12,152 bases of DNA from Hyphomicrobiales bacterium. Lineage in GTDB: Bacteria > Pseudomonadota > Alphaproteobacteria > Rhizobiales > Xanthobacteraceae. A program made the position numbers and the translations under genes. Within the stretch, counting starts at the first letter, position 1; each line of letters opens with the position of its first letter. The DNA is taken from assembly GCA_003164375.1 (NCBI GenBank), contig PLTE01000335.1:1-12152 (forward strand), written 5' to 3'. Below, piece after piece: positions 1-6,893 of this stretch. The notes beneath the pieces are model-generated. The model did not search any database. It was not told the origin of the DNA and saw nothing but the letters and a program-made list of their open reading frames with translations.

Positions 1-65
1 GCAATGACGGCATAGCTCGGGCGCAAAGTCGCGTCGCGAGAACGGAGGCGTTTGCGCTACCCCGC

Positions 66-80
66 TGCCGCGGGGCGGCA
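66..80 (-). terminator. weak hairpin downstream of the small membrane protein gene
   Basis: A perfect 6-bp stem (TGCCGC / GCGGCA) with a 3-nt loop begins 6 nt after the stop codon of the minus-strand gene that ends at 87. The following minus-strand sequence is GC-rich and has no T-run, so it is not a canonical intrinsic terminator. It could still mark a factor-dependent 3' end. Nothing else convincing is visible in bases 1-86. Confidence 0.2.
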
Positions 81-86
81 AGGTGT

Positions 87-443
87 CTACGCGTTCCGGG
101 CTTGCGCGGAACGAAGCCAGTTGCCGCGCGCGAAACCGGGGCGCGCATGGCCTTGAAGCCTACGGGCCTCGCGCGCCGCGGCATAGAGTTCGGCCACTGC
201 CTCGACGCGGGCGTCGTGGATGGCCGCATCGTTACGCACCGCAAGCCACGCCCGGCTGGCTTTGTCCTGCGCAAACAGCCCGGCGACGGCGTCCGCGGCG
301 GCGCCGCGGTCCGCGGCTTCGGGCCGGCTCGCATACAAGGCGGCGCAGGCGACCGTCGACATGATAGCGGCAACGAACAAAAACGAGCCGGGGCCGACAC
401 TCATCGGCATAACGGCGAGGATAAGAGGAATGAGGATGCTCAT
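87..443 (-). CDS. small hypothetical membrane protein, 118 aa
   Basis: I do not recognise a named family. The ATG at 443 gives a 118-residue protein. Residues 3-39 are strongly hydrophobic and could form one long or two short membrane segments, the second around residues 20-38. The remaining ~80 residues are charged, Ala/Arg-rich and probably helical, ending in a basic tail. The reading frame stays open upstream to 737, but that extension runs antisense-in-register through the DUF6101 gene and has Arg/Pro-rich composition typical of a non-coding frame, so I start at 443, just before the hydrophobic segment. No strong Shine-Dalgarno is visible. It lies 53 nt downstream of the DUF6101 gene on the same strand, so the two are probably co-transcribed. 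Function unknown; an inner-membrane location is inferred from hydrophobicity only. Confidence 0.6.
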   Translation of the reverse strand: MSILIPLILAVMPMSVGPGSFLFVAAIMSTVACAALYASRPEAADRGAAADAVAGLFAQDKASRAWLAVRNDAAIHDARVEAVAELYAAAREARRLQGHARPGFARGNWLRSAQARNA

Positions 444-496
444 CGGCGTGGCGGGTTCGGTTTTTTGTTCACGGCTCGGCGGGGAAGACACTGATA

Positions 497-1069
497 TTAA
501 TTTCTGGCGATGATCTCGCGCTCGCCGCGATGCACGAGGGGCGAGGCGGCAAGTGCGCCCGGTTGGCGGCGAAGCAGCCGCGACGGGCGGCGCCGCGCGA
601 TCGTGCTGCGGCGGCGGCGGCGCCAGGTCGGTGCTTCGATACGCAACTGCCCGAGCCGCGCGAACGGCTCGCGCAACGTTCCGTCGCCTTCGGCGACCAA
701 GAGCGGCAGCCCGAGCACGCGGCCCCAAGTCTGCCATTCGGCGACGATGTCGTCGGTGTCGGGAGACGAAAACAGCGGCAGCGACAACGCCGGATCGGTG
801 TGTTCGAGCACCACCGATATCGCCGTGGGCGCTTGGTCAGGCTGGCCGTAAAGGCGGATCGCGATGCCGCGGAAGGCCGCGACCGGCATGTTCAACGCCA
901 TCCGCATGCCGCCGACCGAGCGCCGCAGCACGATGCGCTCGCGGTGCAGGTCGACGATGCGCCGCCGTCCGTCGGCCGCAAGGTCTTCGGCCTCGAAACG
1001 CACGGGCAGAGAGAAGGGGTCGAGCCGCAGCGCGCGGCTCGACCCGGCAGTGGTCCTGCCGAACTTCAT
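497..1069 (-). CDS. DUF6101 family protein, 190 aa
   Basis: This looks like the DUF6101 family of Hyphomicrobiales, recognised from memory of conserved stretches. These are an N-terminal segment with ALRLDP and LPVRF (residues 13-25), a VDLHRERIVLRR block (39-50), VVLEHTDPALSLPLF (86-100), EWQTWGRVLGLPLLV (111-125), and the C-terminal HRGEREIIARN. Residues 150-168 are a cluster of arginines, suggesting a possible nucleic-acid or membrane contact (inference). The ATG at 1069 is chosen because the family-like sequence begins there. An upstream in-frame start at 1150 would add 27 poorly conserved-looking residues. The ribosome site is weak (GGGGCG, 5 nt before ATG). The gene is divergent from pmbA and followed by the small membrane protein gene. 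Function is unknown; no catalytic motif or signal peptide is visible. Confidence 0.75.
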   Translation of the reverse strand: MKFGRTTAGSSRALRLDPFSLPVRFEAEDLAADGRRRIVDLHRERIVLRRSVGGMRMALNMPVAAFRGIAIRLYGQPDQAPTAISVVLEHTDPALSLPLFSSPDTDDIVAEWQTWGRVLGLPLLVAEGDGTLREPFARLGQLRIEAPTWRRRRRSTIARRRPSRLLRRQPGALAASPLVHRGEREIIARN

Positions 1070-1373
1070 TTTGACGCCCCGAAAACTTCGGCTCCCACCA
1101 GGCTGTTGCCGCCCGGTTGTTGCCGTGAGAATGCCAGAGCGCCGTCGCAATCGGCTTAAGGAGACTGGTTAAGGCCCGGTAGTACGGGGGTTTCCGTACT
1201 GATGCTTGACGAGTGGTTGCCGAGCTTCGGCAGATTCTAGGGCTTAACGGTTGAAACCCGCGCATTACGCGCACATCTTTGCCGTATCGTTTTCGTCTTG
1301 TGTCGGCTGCTGCCGCCCCATAAACCCTTTACCAAGCTCCAAACAAGAACTGCCGCCAAAACAAGAGCCGCCA
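1070..1373. other. divergent intergenic region (DUF6101 / pmbA)
   Basis: This 304-bp stretch contains no gene I can support. It holds a perfect 7-bp inverted repeat (1181-1200), a second compact inverted repeat (1218-1232, TGCCGA/TCGGCA with a 3-nt centre), a TTGACG hexamer at 1206-1211 that could be a -35 element for pmbA, and a GATTC (a GANTC site, the CcrM methylation target of alphaproteobacteria) at 1233-1237. No well-spaced -10 box can be assigned. An in-frame upstream ATG for pmbA at 1251 exists, but the added residues look non-coding. Confidence 0.6.
1181..1200. promoter_or_regulatory. candidate operator: perfect 7-bp inverted repeat
   Basis: AGTACGG and CCGTACT form a perfect inverted repeat separated by GGGTTT. 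The whole element is 20 bp, a size typical of a dimeric regulator site. It lies 111 bp upstream of the DUF6101 start and 173 bp upstream of the pmbA start, so it could act on either divergent unit. There is no T-run after it and no gene ends here, which argues against a terminator. The cognate regulator is unknown. Confidence 0.4.
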
Positions 1374-2726
1374 ATGTCCTCGCTCCTCGATCAATCCGCA
1401 CTGTCCGATCTCGCCCAACGCCTGGTCACCGCCGCGCGCCGCGCCGGCGCCGAGGAGGCCGATGCCGTCGCCGTGCGCTCGGTCTCGCTGTCGGTCGATG
1501 TGCGCGACGGCGCGGTCGAGGAATCGCAGCGCTCCGAAGGCGACGATGTCGGCTTGCGGGTCCTGGTCGGCCACAAGCAGGCATCGATCTCCACCAATGA
1601 CATCAGGGGTGACGGCGTCGATGCACTGGTCGAGCGCGCCATCGCGATGGCGCGCGCCGCGCCTGAGGACAAGTTCGCAGGCCTCGCCGATCCGGCTTTG
1701 CTGGCGCAGACGTTTGCCGACCTCGATCTGCTCGATCCCGACGTGCCGACGGTCGCCGTGCTGGAAGAGCGCGCCAAGGCGGCGGAAGCCGCCGCGCTTG
1801 CCGTCAGTGGTGTCACCAAATCCGGCGGCGCCTCAGCCTCGTCCGGCATCGGCGGCATGGTTCTGGTAACGAGCAATGGCTTTCACGGCTCAACAATCGG
1901 CTCGCGGCACTCGATCTCAATGTCGGCGATTTCCGGCTCAGGCACCGCGATGGAGCAGGATTACGATTTCACCTCGACACTGCATGCCTCCGACCTCGAC
2001 GGCGCCGAGCAAATCGGCCGTAACGCCGGCGAACGCGCGGTCAAGCGTCTCAATCCGCGCAAAGTGGCGACGCGGCGGGTGCCGGTGGTGTTCGATACCC
2101 GCATTTCCGGCTCGCTGGTCGGCCATCTCGCCAGCGGCGCCAATGGCGCAGCGATCGCGCGCAAGACGAGCTTTCTTCGCGGAAAGCTCGGCGAAAAGAT
2201 TTTCGCGTCCGGCATCGAGATCATCGACGATCCGTTGCGCAAACGCGGACAACGCTCGCGGGTGTTCGACGCCGAGGGCGTCACGACCCGACGCCTCAAG
2301 CTGGTCGACGACGGCGTACTCAAGACCTGGCTCCTCGACTGCGCCACCGCGCGCGAGCTCGATCTGAAAACCACGGGCCATGCGCAGCGCGGCGTGTCCT
2401 CGGTACCCTCCCCCGGCCCGAGCAATCTTTATCTGAAACCCGGCACCAAGAGCCCGGACAAATTGATCGGCGAGATCGAGGACGGTTTCTATGTCACCGA
2501 TCTGATCGGCATGGGCGCCAATATGGTGACCGGCGATTACAGCCGCGGCGCTTCCGGATTCTGGATCGAAAACGGCGTTCGCACATTTGCGGTAAGCGAG
2601 GTCACCATCGCCGGCCATCTCGCCGAAATGTTCGCGAGCCTGACGCCGGCCAACGACCTGACTTTCCGCTACGGCACCAACGCGCCGACGCTGCGCGTGG
2701 AGGGGCTCACTGTTGCCGGCCATTGA
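1374..2726 (+). CDS. pmbA: TldD/PmbA family metalloprotease subunit, PmbA (TldE) type
   Basis: A 450-residue protein, the same length as E. coli PmbA. PmbA/TldE pairs with TldD to form a cytosolic protease that degrades unfolded or peptide substrates, for example in microcin B17 maturation and CcdA turnover. This copy lacks an HExxxH metal motif, which belongs to TldD, so it is the PmbA/TldE type rather than TldD. Supporting segments are an N-terminal helix followed by VRSVSLSVDVRDGAVEES (34-51), SNGFHGS (167-173), the C-terminal-domain stretch around LDCATARELDLKTTGHAQRG (321-340), and GDYSRGASGFWIENG (387-401). The ATG at 1374 starts the family-like sequence. The ribosome site is weak (AAGAG-like). 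It is the first gene of a six-gene plus-strand cluster and overlaps the next gene by 14 nt. No tldD is in the window; it is expected elsewhere. Confidence 0.9.
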   Translation: MSSLLDQSALSDLAQRLVTAARRAGAEEADAVAVRSVSLSVDVRDGAVEESQRSEGDDVGLRVLVGHKQASISTNDIRGDGVDALVERAIAMARAAPEDKFAGLADPALLAQTFADLDLLDPDVPTVAVLEERAKAAEAAALAVSGVTKSGGASASSGIGGMVLVTSNGFHGSTIGSRHSISMSAISGSGTAMEQDYDFTSTLHASDLDGAEQIGRNAGERAVKRLNPRKVATRRVPVVFDTRISGSLVGHLASGANGAAIARKTSFLRGKLGEKIFASGIEIIDDPLRKRGQRSRVFDAEGVTTRRLKLVDDGVLKTWLLDCATARELDLKTTGHAQRGVSSVPSPGPSNLYLKPGTKSPDKLIGEIEDGFYVTDLIGMGANMVTGDYSRGASGFWIENGVRTFAVSEVTIAGHLAEMFASLTPANDLTFRYGTNAPTLRVEGLTVAGH

Positions 2727-3552
2727 GGTCCAAAAACCGTCTCCCGACCTCTCGCAACTGGCGGAGCGGCTGGGAGCGGCCGTCCGCGAAGCCGGCGCAC
2801 TGGCGCTGTCGATGTTCCAAAAGCCGTTGCAGACCTGGACCAAGGGCCCGTCGGAATCGCCGGTCTGCGAGGCCGACATCGCCGTCAACGATCTGTTGCG
2901 GCAACGGCTGAGCGCTGCCGGCGAGAGCTTCGCCGGGAGCGGTGTCGCTTGGCTATCGGAAGAAAGCATCGACGATCCGGCACGGCTCACCGCGCGCTAT
3001 ATTTGGATCGTCGATCCGATCGATGGCACCCGCGCCTATATCGCGGGCCTGCCGGACTGGACGGTATCGGTGGCGCTGATCGAGGCTGGCCGGCCGGTTG
3101 CGGCCTGTCTGTTTGCACCGGCCACGGCAGAGTTCTTCATGGCTCGGGCGAATAACGGCGCCACGCTCAACGGGTCGCCGATCGCGGCCACCACGGGAGC
3201 GGAACTCGAACAGGCGCGCATTGCCGGGCCGCGCGCGTTCCTCCAGCGATTCGCAGTTGTCGCGCCGCAGTTCATTGCAATGCCGCGGGTGCGGTCGCTG
3301 GCGCTGCGGCTTGCCCGCGTCGCGCAAGGCAGCTGCGACGCCGCTATCGCCGGCGGCAACAGTCACGACTGGGACCTTGCGGCGGCTGATCTTTTGGTGC
3401 ACGAAGCGGGCGGTATGTTGACACCCATAACGGGTGGAAATGTAACCTATAATCGTCCGGTACCGCGGCACGGGACGCTTGTCGCAGCCGGCCGGGAGCG
3501 TGGTGCGGCGCTGATAAGACTTCTTGGGGATGGACGCCTCGCGTTTTCTTAA
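2713..3552 (+). CDS. cysQ: inositol monophosphatase-family phosphatase, CysQ-like 3'(2'),5'-bisphosphate nucleotidase
   Basis: A 279-residue member of the Mg-dependent, Li-sensitive phosphatase superfamily (inositol monophosphatase / CysQ). Visible metal-binding motifs are the N-terminal EADIAVND (53-60), SEES (82-85), DPIDGT (101-106) and the C-terminal WDLAAADLLVHEAGG (220-234). In rhizobia such proteins are usually annotated CysQ, which hydrolyses 3'-phosphoadenosine 5'-phosphate to AMP. Sequence alone cannot separate this from inositol-phosphate or fructose-bisphosphate phosphatase activity. The start is TTG at 2713: GGAGGGG at 2699-2705 lies 7 nt upstream, and no ATG occurs until residue 34, which would remove the first helix. 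It overlaps pmbA by 14 nt, indicating translational coupling, and sits 32 nt before the DUF4170 gene. Confidence 0.85.
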   Translation: MPAIEVQKPSPDLSQLAERLGAAVREAGALALSMFQKPLQTWTKGPSESPVCEADIAVNDLLRQRLSAAGESFAGSGVAWLSEESIDDPARLTARYIWIVDPIDGTRAYIAGLPDWTVSVALIEAGRPVAACLFAPATAEFFMARANNGATLNGSPIAATTGAELEQARIAGPRAFLQRFAVVAPQFIAMPRVRSLALRLARVAQGSCDAAIAGGNSHDWDLAAADLLVHEAGGMLTPITGGNVTYNRPVPRHGTLVAAGRERGAALIRLLGDGRLAFS

Positions 3553-3584
3553 AACTCACGGATCCAGCGCGCGGACCTACATCA

Positions 3585-3833
3585 ATGTCGAACACCCGCA
3601 AACCAAAACAGCTCCTCCATCTCGTCTTAGGCGGCGAACTGGACAGCGTTTCGAAAACCGAATTCAAGGATATCGACAAGCTCGATTTCGTCGGCGTCTA
3701 TCCGAACTATGCCGCCGCCTATGCGGCGTGGAAAGCCAAGGCCCAGAGCACCGTCGACAACGCCCAGATGCGCTATTTCATCGTTCACCTGCACCGCCTG
3801 CTCGACCCGGAAAGCCCGGCGCAGCAAAGCTGA
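3585..3833 (+). CDS. DUF4170 domain-containing protein, 82 aa
   Basis: A small acidic-to-neutral protein that I recognise as DUF4170, a family known from Hyphomicrobiales. Diagnostic parts are LLHLVLGGEL (10-19), LDFVGVYPNYAAAYAAWKAKAQ (33-54) and the MRYFIVHLHRLLDP block (62-75). There is no signal peptide, membrane segment or catalytic motif, so it is probably cytosolic. The ATG at 3585 is the only sensible start; the ribosome site is weak. The gene lies 32 nt after cysQ and only 8 nt before the lipid A acyltransferase candidate, which ties its expression to lipopolysaccharide genes. The family has no experimentally assigned function that I know of. A role as accessory or regulator of lipid A/Kdo synthesis is inference from position. 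Confidence 0.85.
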   Translation: MSNTRKPKQLLHLVLGGELDSVSKTEFKDIDKLDFVGVYPNYAAAYAAWKAKAQSTVDNAQMRYFIVHLHRLLDPESPAQQS

Positions 3834-3841
3834 GCCGACGC

Positions 3842-4546
3842 ATGCAACTATGGCGCCACGTTGGACAACAGCAATGGGCTAAGGTGACGATCGGGGTGAT
3901 CGCCGCCGAATATCTGCGGTTCGTGGGCATGACGACCCGGTTCCAACTCGAGCCGGAGGATGTGTACGCGCGCGGCGAAGCCGATATGCCGATCATCCTC
4001 GCGTTCTGGCACGGGCAGCATCTGCTGGCGCCGGTGGCGCGCAAGATCGAGCATCGGGTCAATATGCTGGTGTCGCGGCATCGCGATGGCGAGATCAACG
4101 CGATTGCAGCGGAGCGCCTCGGCGTCGGCACCATCCGCGGCTCGGGCAACCACGGCGGAGGTTTCGTGCATAAGGCCGGCGTCGCCGCTTTCCAGTCCAT
4201 GCTCGACTCGCTCGCCGAGGGCAATTCGATCGCGCTGTCGGCGGACGTACCGAAGGTGGCGCGCGTAGCCGGCCTCGGCATCATCAAGCTCGCCCAAGCT
4301 TCCGGGCGTCCGATCTATCCGAGCGCGATCGCGACCAGCCACCGCGTCGTGCTCAAGAACTGGGATCGCACCACGATCAATCTGCCGTTCGGGCGCGGCG
4401 CCGGCGTCGCCGCCGAACCTTTGAGCGTTGCGGCCGGCGCCGACGATGCCACGCTTGAAACGGCGCGGCGCCTGCTGGAGGAACGGCTCAACGTGGCGAC
4501 GCGGCGCGCCTACGAAATCGTCGATCAACCGCGCGGCGGAGAATGA
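3842..4546 (+). CDS. DUF374 lysophospholipid-acyltransferase-like protein, possible lipid A late acyltransferase (LpxJ-like)
   Basis: A 234-residue protein of the DUF374 family, which belongs to the acyltransferase superfamily. Conserved blocks are AFWHGQH (54-60) with the likely catalytic His57, VSRHRDGEI (77-85), TIRGSGNHGG (97-106) and SADVPKVARVAGLGIIKLA (133-151), then GRPIYPSAIATS (155-166). The usual DGP(R/K)GP motif of DUF374 is replaced by ADVPKVAR, a form I also recall from other rhizobial homologues. The family includes LpxJ, a non-canonical lipid A secondary acyltransferase of epsilonproteobacteria. Placement directly before waaA and lpxK supports a similar role here, but substrate and acyl donor are unproven. 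The start is ATG 3842, 8 nt after DUF4170; the frame is open upstream through DUF4170 without coding character. The stop overlaps the waaA start in ATGA. An N-terminal hydrophobic helix (about 14-30) may associate with the inner membrane. Confidence 0.8.
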   Translation: MQLWRHVGQQQWAKVTIGVIAAEYLRFVGMTTRFQLEPEDVYARGEADMPIILAFWHGQHLLAPVARKIEHRVNMLVSRHRDGEINAIAAERLGVGTIRGSGNHGGGFVHKAGVAAFQSMLDSLAEGNSIALSADVPKVARVAGLGIIKLAQASGRPIYPSAIATSHRVVLKNWDRTTINLPFGRGAGVAAEPLSVAAGADDATLETARRLLEERLNVATRRAYEIVDQPRGGE

Positions 4547-5877
4547 GCGTGGCAAGTGGTGTGCTGCCAAGCCGTGTGCTGCCATCTCGTCTGCCGCTGA
4601 CGCTGCGTCTTTATCAGTGGGCATCCGCCGCTGGAGCCTCGGCGGCGCCGCAGGTTCTGGCGCGACGCCTCAAGCGCGGCAAAGAACACCCCGAGCGCCT
4701 GCCCGAGCGGCTCGGTGAAGCGAGCCTCGCCCGTCCGCAGGGTCCTTTGGTCTGGGTGCACGGCGCAAGCGTCGGCGAGATGCTCGCCGCGGTGCCGCTG
4801 ATCGAACACCTGCGCGCGCAAGGCTTTGCCGTGCTGGTCACGTCGGGCACCGTGAGCTCGGCGGCGCTCGCCGAACAGCGTCTGCCGGACGGCACCATGC
4901 ATCAATTCATACCGCTCGATGCGCCGCGCTTCGTGCGGCGCTTTCTCGATCATTGGCAGCCGGGTCTGGCGCTGTTTATCGAATCCGATTTGTGGCCGAA
5001 CCTCATTTTGGGCAGCGCGGAGCGCAAAATTCCGATGATCGTGATCAACGGCCGGCTGTCGGAGCGCTCGTTTGGACGCTGGCAACTGGTGCACGGTTCG
5101 ATCGCTGCACTCTTGTCGCGGTTCGATCTGTGCCTGGCGCAATCGGCCGCCGACGCCGAGCGCTATGCACAGCTCGGCGCGCCGCGCGTGAGCTCGACCG
5201 GTAACCTCAAGCTCGACGTCCCGGCGCCGCCGGTCGACGAGACGGCGCTGCAACGCCTCAAGGACATCATCGGCGGCCGCTCCGTCATCGTCGCGGCCTC
5301 AACCCATCCCGGCGAAGAGGCCGCCGTCATCGCCGCGCATCGCCAGCTGCGTGCGAAATTTCCGACGCTGTTGACGGTGATCGCGCCGCGCCATCCCGCA
5401 CGCGGCGAAAGCATCGCAGAGACGGCCAAGCTCGCCGGCTCCACGGTCGCGCTGCGCTCGCGCCGCACCCAGCCGATGCCGGATATCGATGTCTACGTCG
5501 CCGACACGCTCGGCGAACTCGGTTTGATCTACCGGCTTGCACCGATCGTGTTCATGGGCGGCTCGCTCGCGACCCACGGCGGCCAAAATCCGATCGAAGC
5601 GATCCGGCTCGGCGCCGCCGTGCTACACGGGCCGCATGTGTGGAACTTCGGCGAAATCTACGCCATGCTCGACGCCACGCACGGCGCCGAAGCCGTCACC
5701 GACGAGCACGCATTAACCGCGCGTCTTGGCGAATGGCTTGCCGATCCGGCGGCGCGCCAGGCCGCGGCCGATGCCGCGGCCAAGACGCTCGATCAGCTCG
5801 GCGGCGGGCTGAAGCGCACACTTGCGGCGCTCGATCCGTACCTGATGCAGCTACGGCTCGAGCAACGGACATCTTAG
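4543..5877 (+). CDS. waaA: 3-deoxy-D-manno-octulosonic acid (Kdo) transferase
   Basis: WaaA (KdtA) transfers Kdo from CMP-Kdo to lipid IVA at the cytoplasmic face of the inner membrane, linking lipid A to the core. The 444-residue length fits the family (E. coli 425). It is a GT-B glycosyltransferase. The N-terminal half carries PERLGEA (54-60), whose Glu55 aligns with the catalytic Glu, then WVHGASVGE (71-79), ESDLWPN (147-153) and INGRLSERS (168-176). The C-terminal half has TGNLKLD (219-225), ASTHPGEE (252-259), APRHPAR (281-287), GGSLATHGGQNPIEA (339-353) and GPHVWNF (363-369). The ATG at 4543 overlaps the acyltransferase stop by 4 nt and has a GGCGGAG ribosome site just upstream. The number of Kdo residues added cannot be read from sequence. 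lpxK follows with no spacing. Confidence 0.95.
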   Translation: MSVASGVLPSRVLPSRLPLTLRLYQWASAAGASAAPQVLARRLKRGKEHPERLPERLGEASLARPQGPLVWVHGASVGEMLAAVPLIEHLRAQGFAVLVTSGTVSSAALAEQRLPDGTMHQFIPLDAPRFVRRFLDHWQPGLALFIESDLWPNLILGSAERKIPMIVINGRLSERSFGRWQLVHGSIAALLSRFDLCLAQSAADAERYAQLGAPRVSSTGNLKLDVPAPPVDETALQRLKDIIGGRSVIVAASTHPGEEAAVIAAHRQLRAKFPTLLTVIAPRHPARGESIAETAKLAGSTVALRSRRTQPMPDIDVYVADTLGELGLIYRLAPIVFMGGSLATHGGQNPIEAIRLGAAVLHGPHVWNFGEIYAMLDATHGAEAVTDEHALTARLGEWLADPAARQAAADAAAKTLDQLGGGLKRTLAALDPYLMQLRLEQRTS

Positions 5878-6882
5878 ATGCGCATGATCCGCGCGCCAGA
5901 CTTCTGGTGGCAACCCGGCACGGGAGGCTTGCTCACCCCCTTCTCGGCGATCTATGGCGCGGTGGCGGGCTGGCGCATGCAGTCGCAGGGGTGGCGCGCG
6001 CCGCTGCCAGTCATCTGCCTCGGCAATCTCACGGTCGGCGGCGCCGGCAAGACGCCGGCAGCGCTTGCGGTCGCACAGCTTCTTCACGCCGCCCATGAGC
6101 GCCCGTTTTTTTTGAGCCGCGGCTATGGCGGAAGCCTGCGCGGCCCGCTGCGCGTCAATGCCGCTTTGCATCATGCCGCCGATGTCGGCGATGAGCCGCT
6201 GCTCTTGACCAAGCTGGCGCCGACCATCGTCGCGCGCGACCGCCCGGCAGGCGCCAAACTCGCGCAGTTCACTGGCGCGAGCGTCATCGTGATGGACGAC
6301 GGCTTTCAGAATCCCAGCCTGGCCAAAGATCTTGCGATCGTTCTGGTCGATGGCCGGCGCGGCATCGGCAACGGTCACGTCGTTCCGGCCGGGCCGTTGC
6401 GGGCGCCACTCGGCGTGCAACTTGAGCAAGCCCACGCGCTTGTCGTGGTCGGCCCGCCCGACGGAGCCGCGGCTGTTGTCGACCGCGCCAGAAGGCGCGA
6501 GATCGCCATCTTCCACGCCCGCCTCGAGCCCGACCGCGGCGTTATCGCGGCCATCGGCCAGCGCAAAGTGCTGGCGTTCGCCGGCATCGGCAATCCGGAA
6601 AAGCTATTTGCCACGCTGACCGAGGCCGGCATCGCGGTCGCCGGCCGCGCGGCGTTTCCCGATCACCACCTTTACACGGCTGCGCAAGCGCAAGACTTGG
6701 TCGCCCGCGCGCAAGCCGCAAACCTGTTGCTCGTCACCACCGAAAAGGACCTGGCGCGGGTTTCCGGCAATGCGCAGCTCGCCGACCTCGTCGCGCGCTC
6801 AAGCGCCTTGCCGGTGCGGCTTGTGATCGAAGAAGCGGATCAGTTCCGGCGGATGGTGCTCAAAGCGGTGAAGAAAGCCTAA
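5878..6882 (+). CDS. lpxK: tetraacyldisaccharide 4'-kinase
   Basis: LpxK phosphorylates the 4'-position of the tetraacyl disaccharide to make lipid IVA, the acceptor for WaaA, at the inner membrane. The 334-residue length matches the family (E. coli 328). Motifs are a P-loop GNLTVGGAGKTP (49-60), SRGYGG (80-85), DVGDEPLLL (102-110), MDDGFQNP (139-146), the VDGRRGIGNGHVVPAGPLR region (157-175), FPDHH (260-264) and TTEKD (287-291). The N-terminal segment APDFWW and the helix around residues 18-37 resemble the membrane-associating N-terminus of the family. The ATG at 5878 follows the waaA stop directly; a second ATG two codons later at 5884 is possible. It is the last gene of the cluster and converges on DUF2093 with only 11 nt between the stop codons. 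Confidence 0.95.
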   Translation: MRMIRAPDFWWQPGTGGLLTPFSAIYGAVAGWRMQSQGWRAPLPVICLGNLTVGGAGKTPAALAVAQLLHAAHERPFFLSRGYGGSLRGPLRVNAALHHAADVGDEPLLLTKLAPTIVARDRPAGAKLAQFTGASVIVMDDGFQNPSLAKDLAIVLVDGRRGIGNGHVVPAGPLRAPLGVQLEQAHALVVVGPPDGAAAVVDRARRREIAIFHARLEPDRGVIAAIGQRKVLAFAGIGNPEKLFATLTEAGIAVAGRAAFPDHHLYTAAQAQDLVARAQAANLLLVTTEKDLARVSGNAQLADLVARSSALPVRLVIEEADQFRRMVLKAVKKA

Positions 6883-6893
6883 GCCGCCGGGCC

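Noticed and set aside
444..737. N-terminal extension of the small membrane protein through the DUF6101 gene
   Set aside because: The extra ~98 residues are Arg/Pro/Ala-rich and overlap a conserved gene on the same strand in another frame; the hydrophobic start at 443 is more natural.
1251..1373. Longer start for pmbA at 1251
   Set aside because: The 41 added residues include a Cys/Pro-rich, poorly coding segment; the 1374 start gives the usual family length of 450.
1374..2726. Calling the first operon gene TldD
   Set aside because: TldD carries an HExxxH metal-binding motif; none is present, so PmbA/TldE is the better call.
1938..2990. 350-codon open frame antisense to pmbA and cysQ
   Set aside because: Mirror frame of two well-supported genes; low-complexity Arg/Ala composition and no domain.
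3524..3841. 106-codon upstream extension of the DUF374 acyltransferase
   Set aside because: It overlaps the whole DUF4170 gene in another frame and lacks any conserved acyltransferase sequence.
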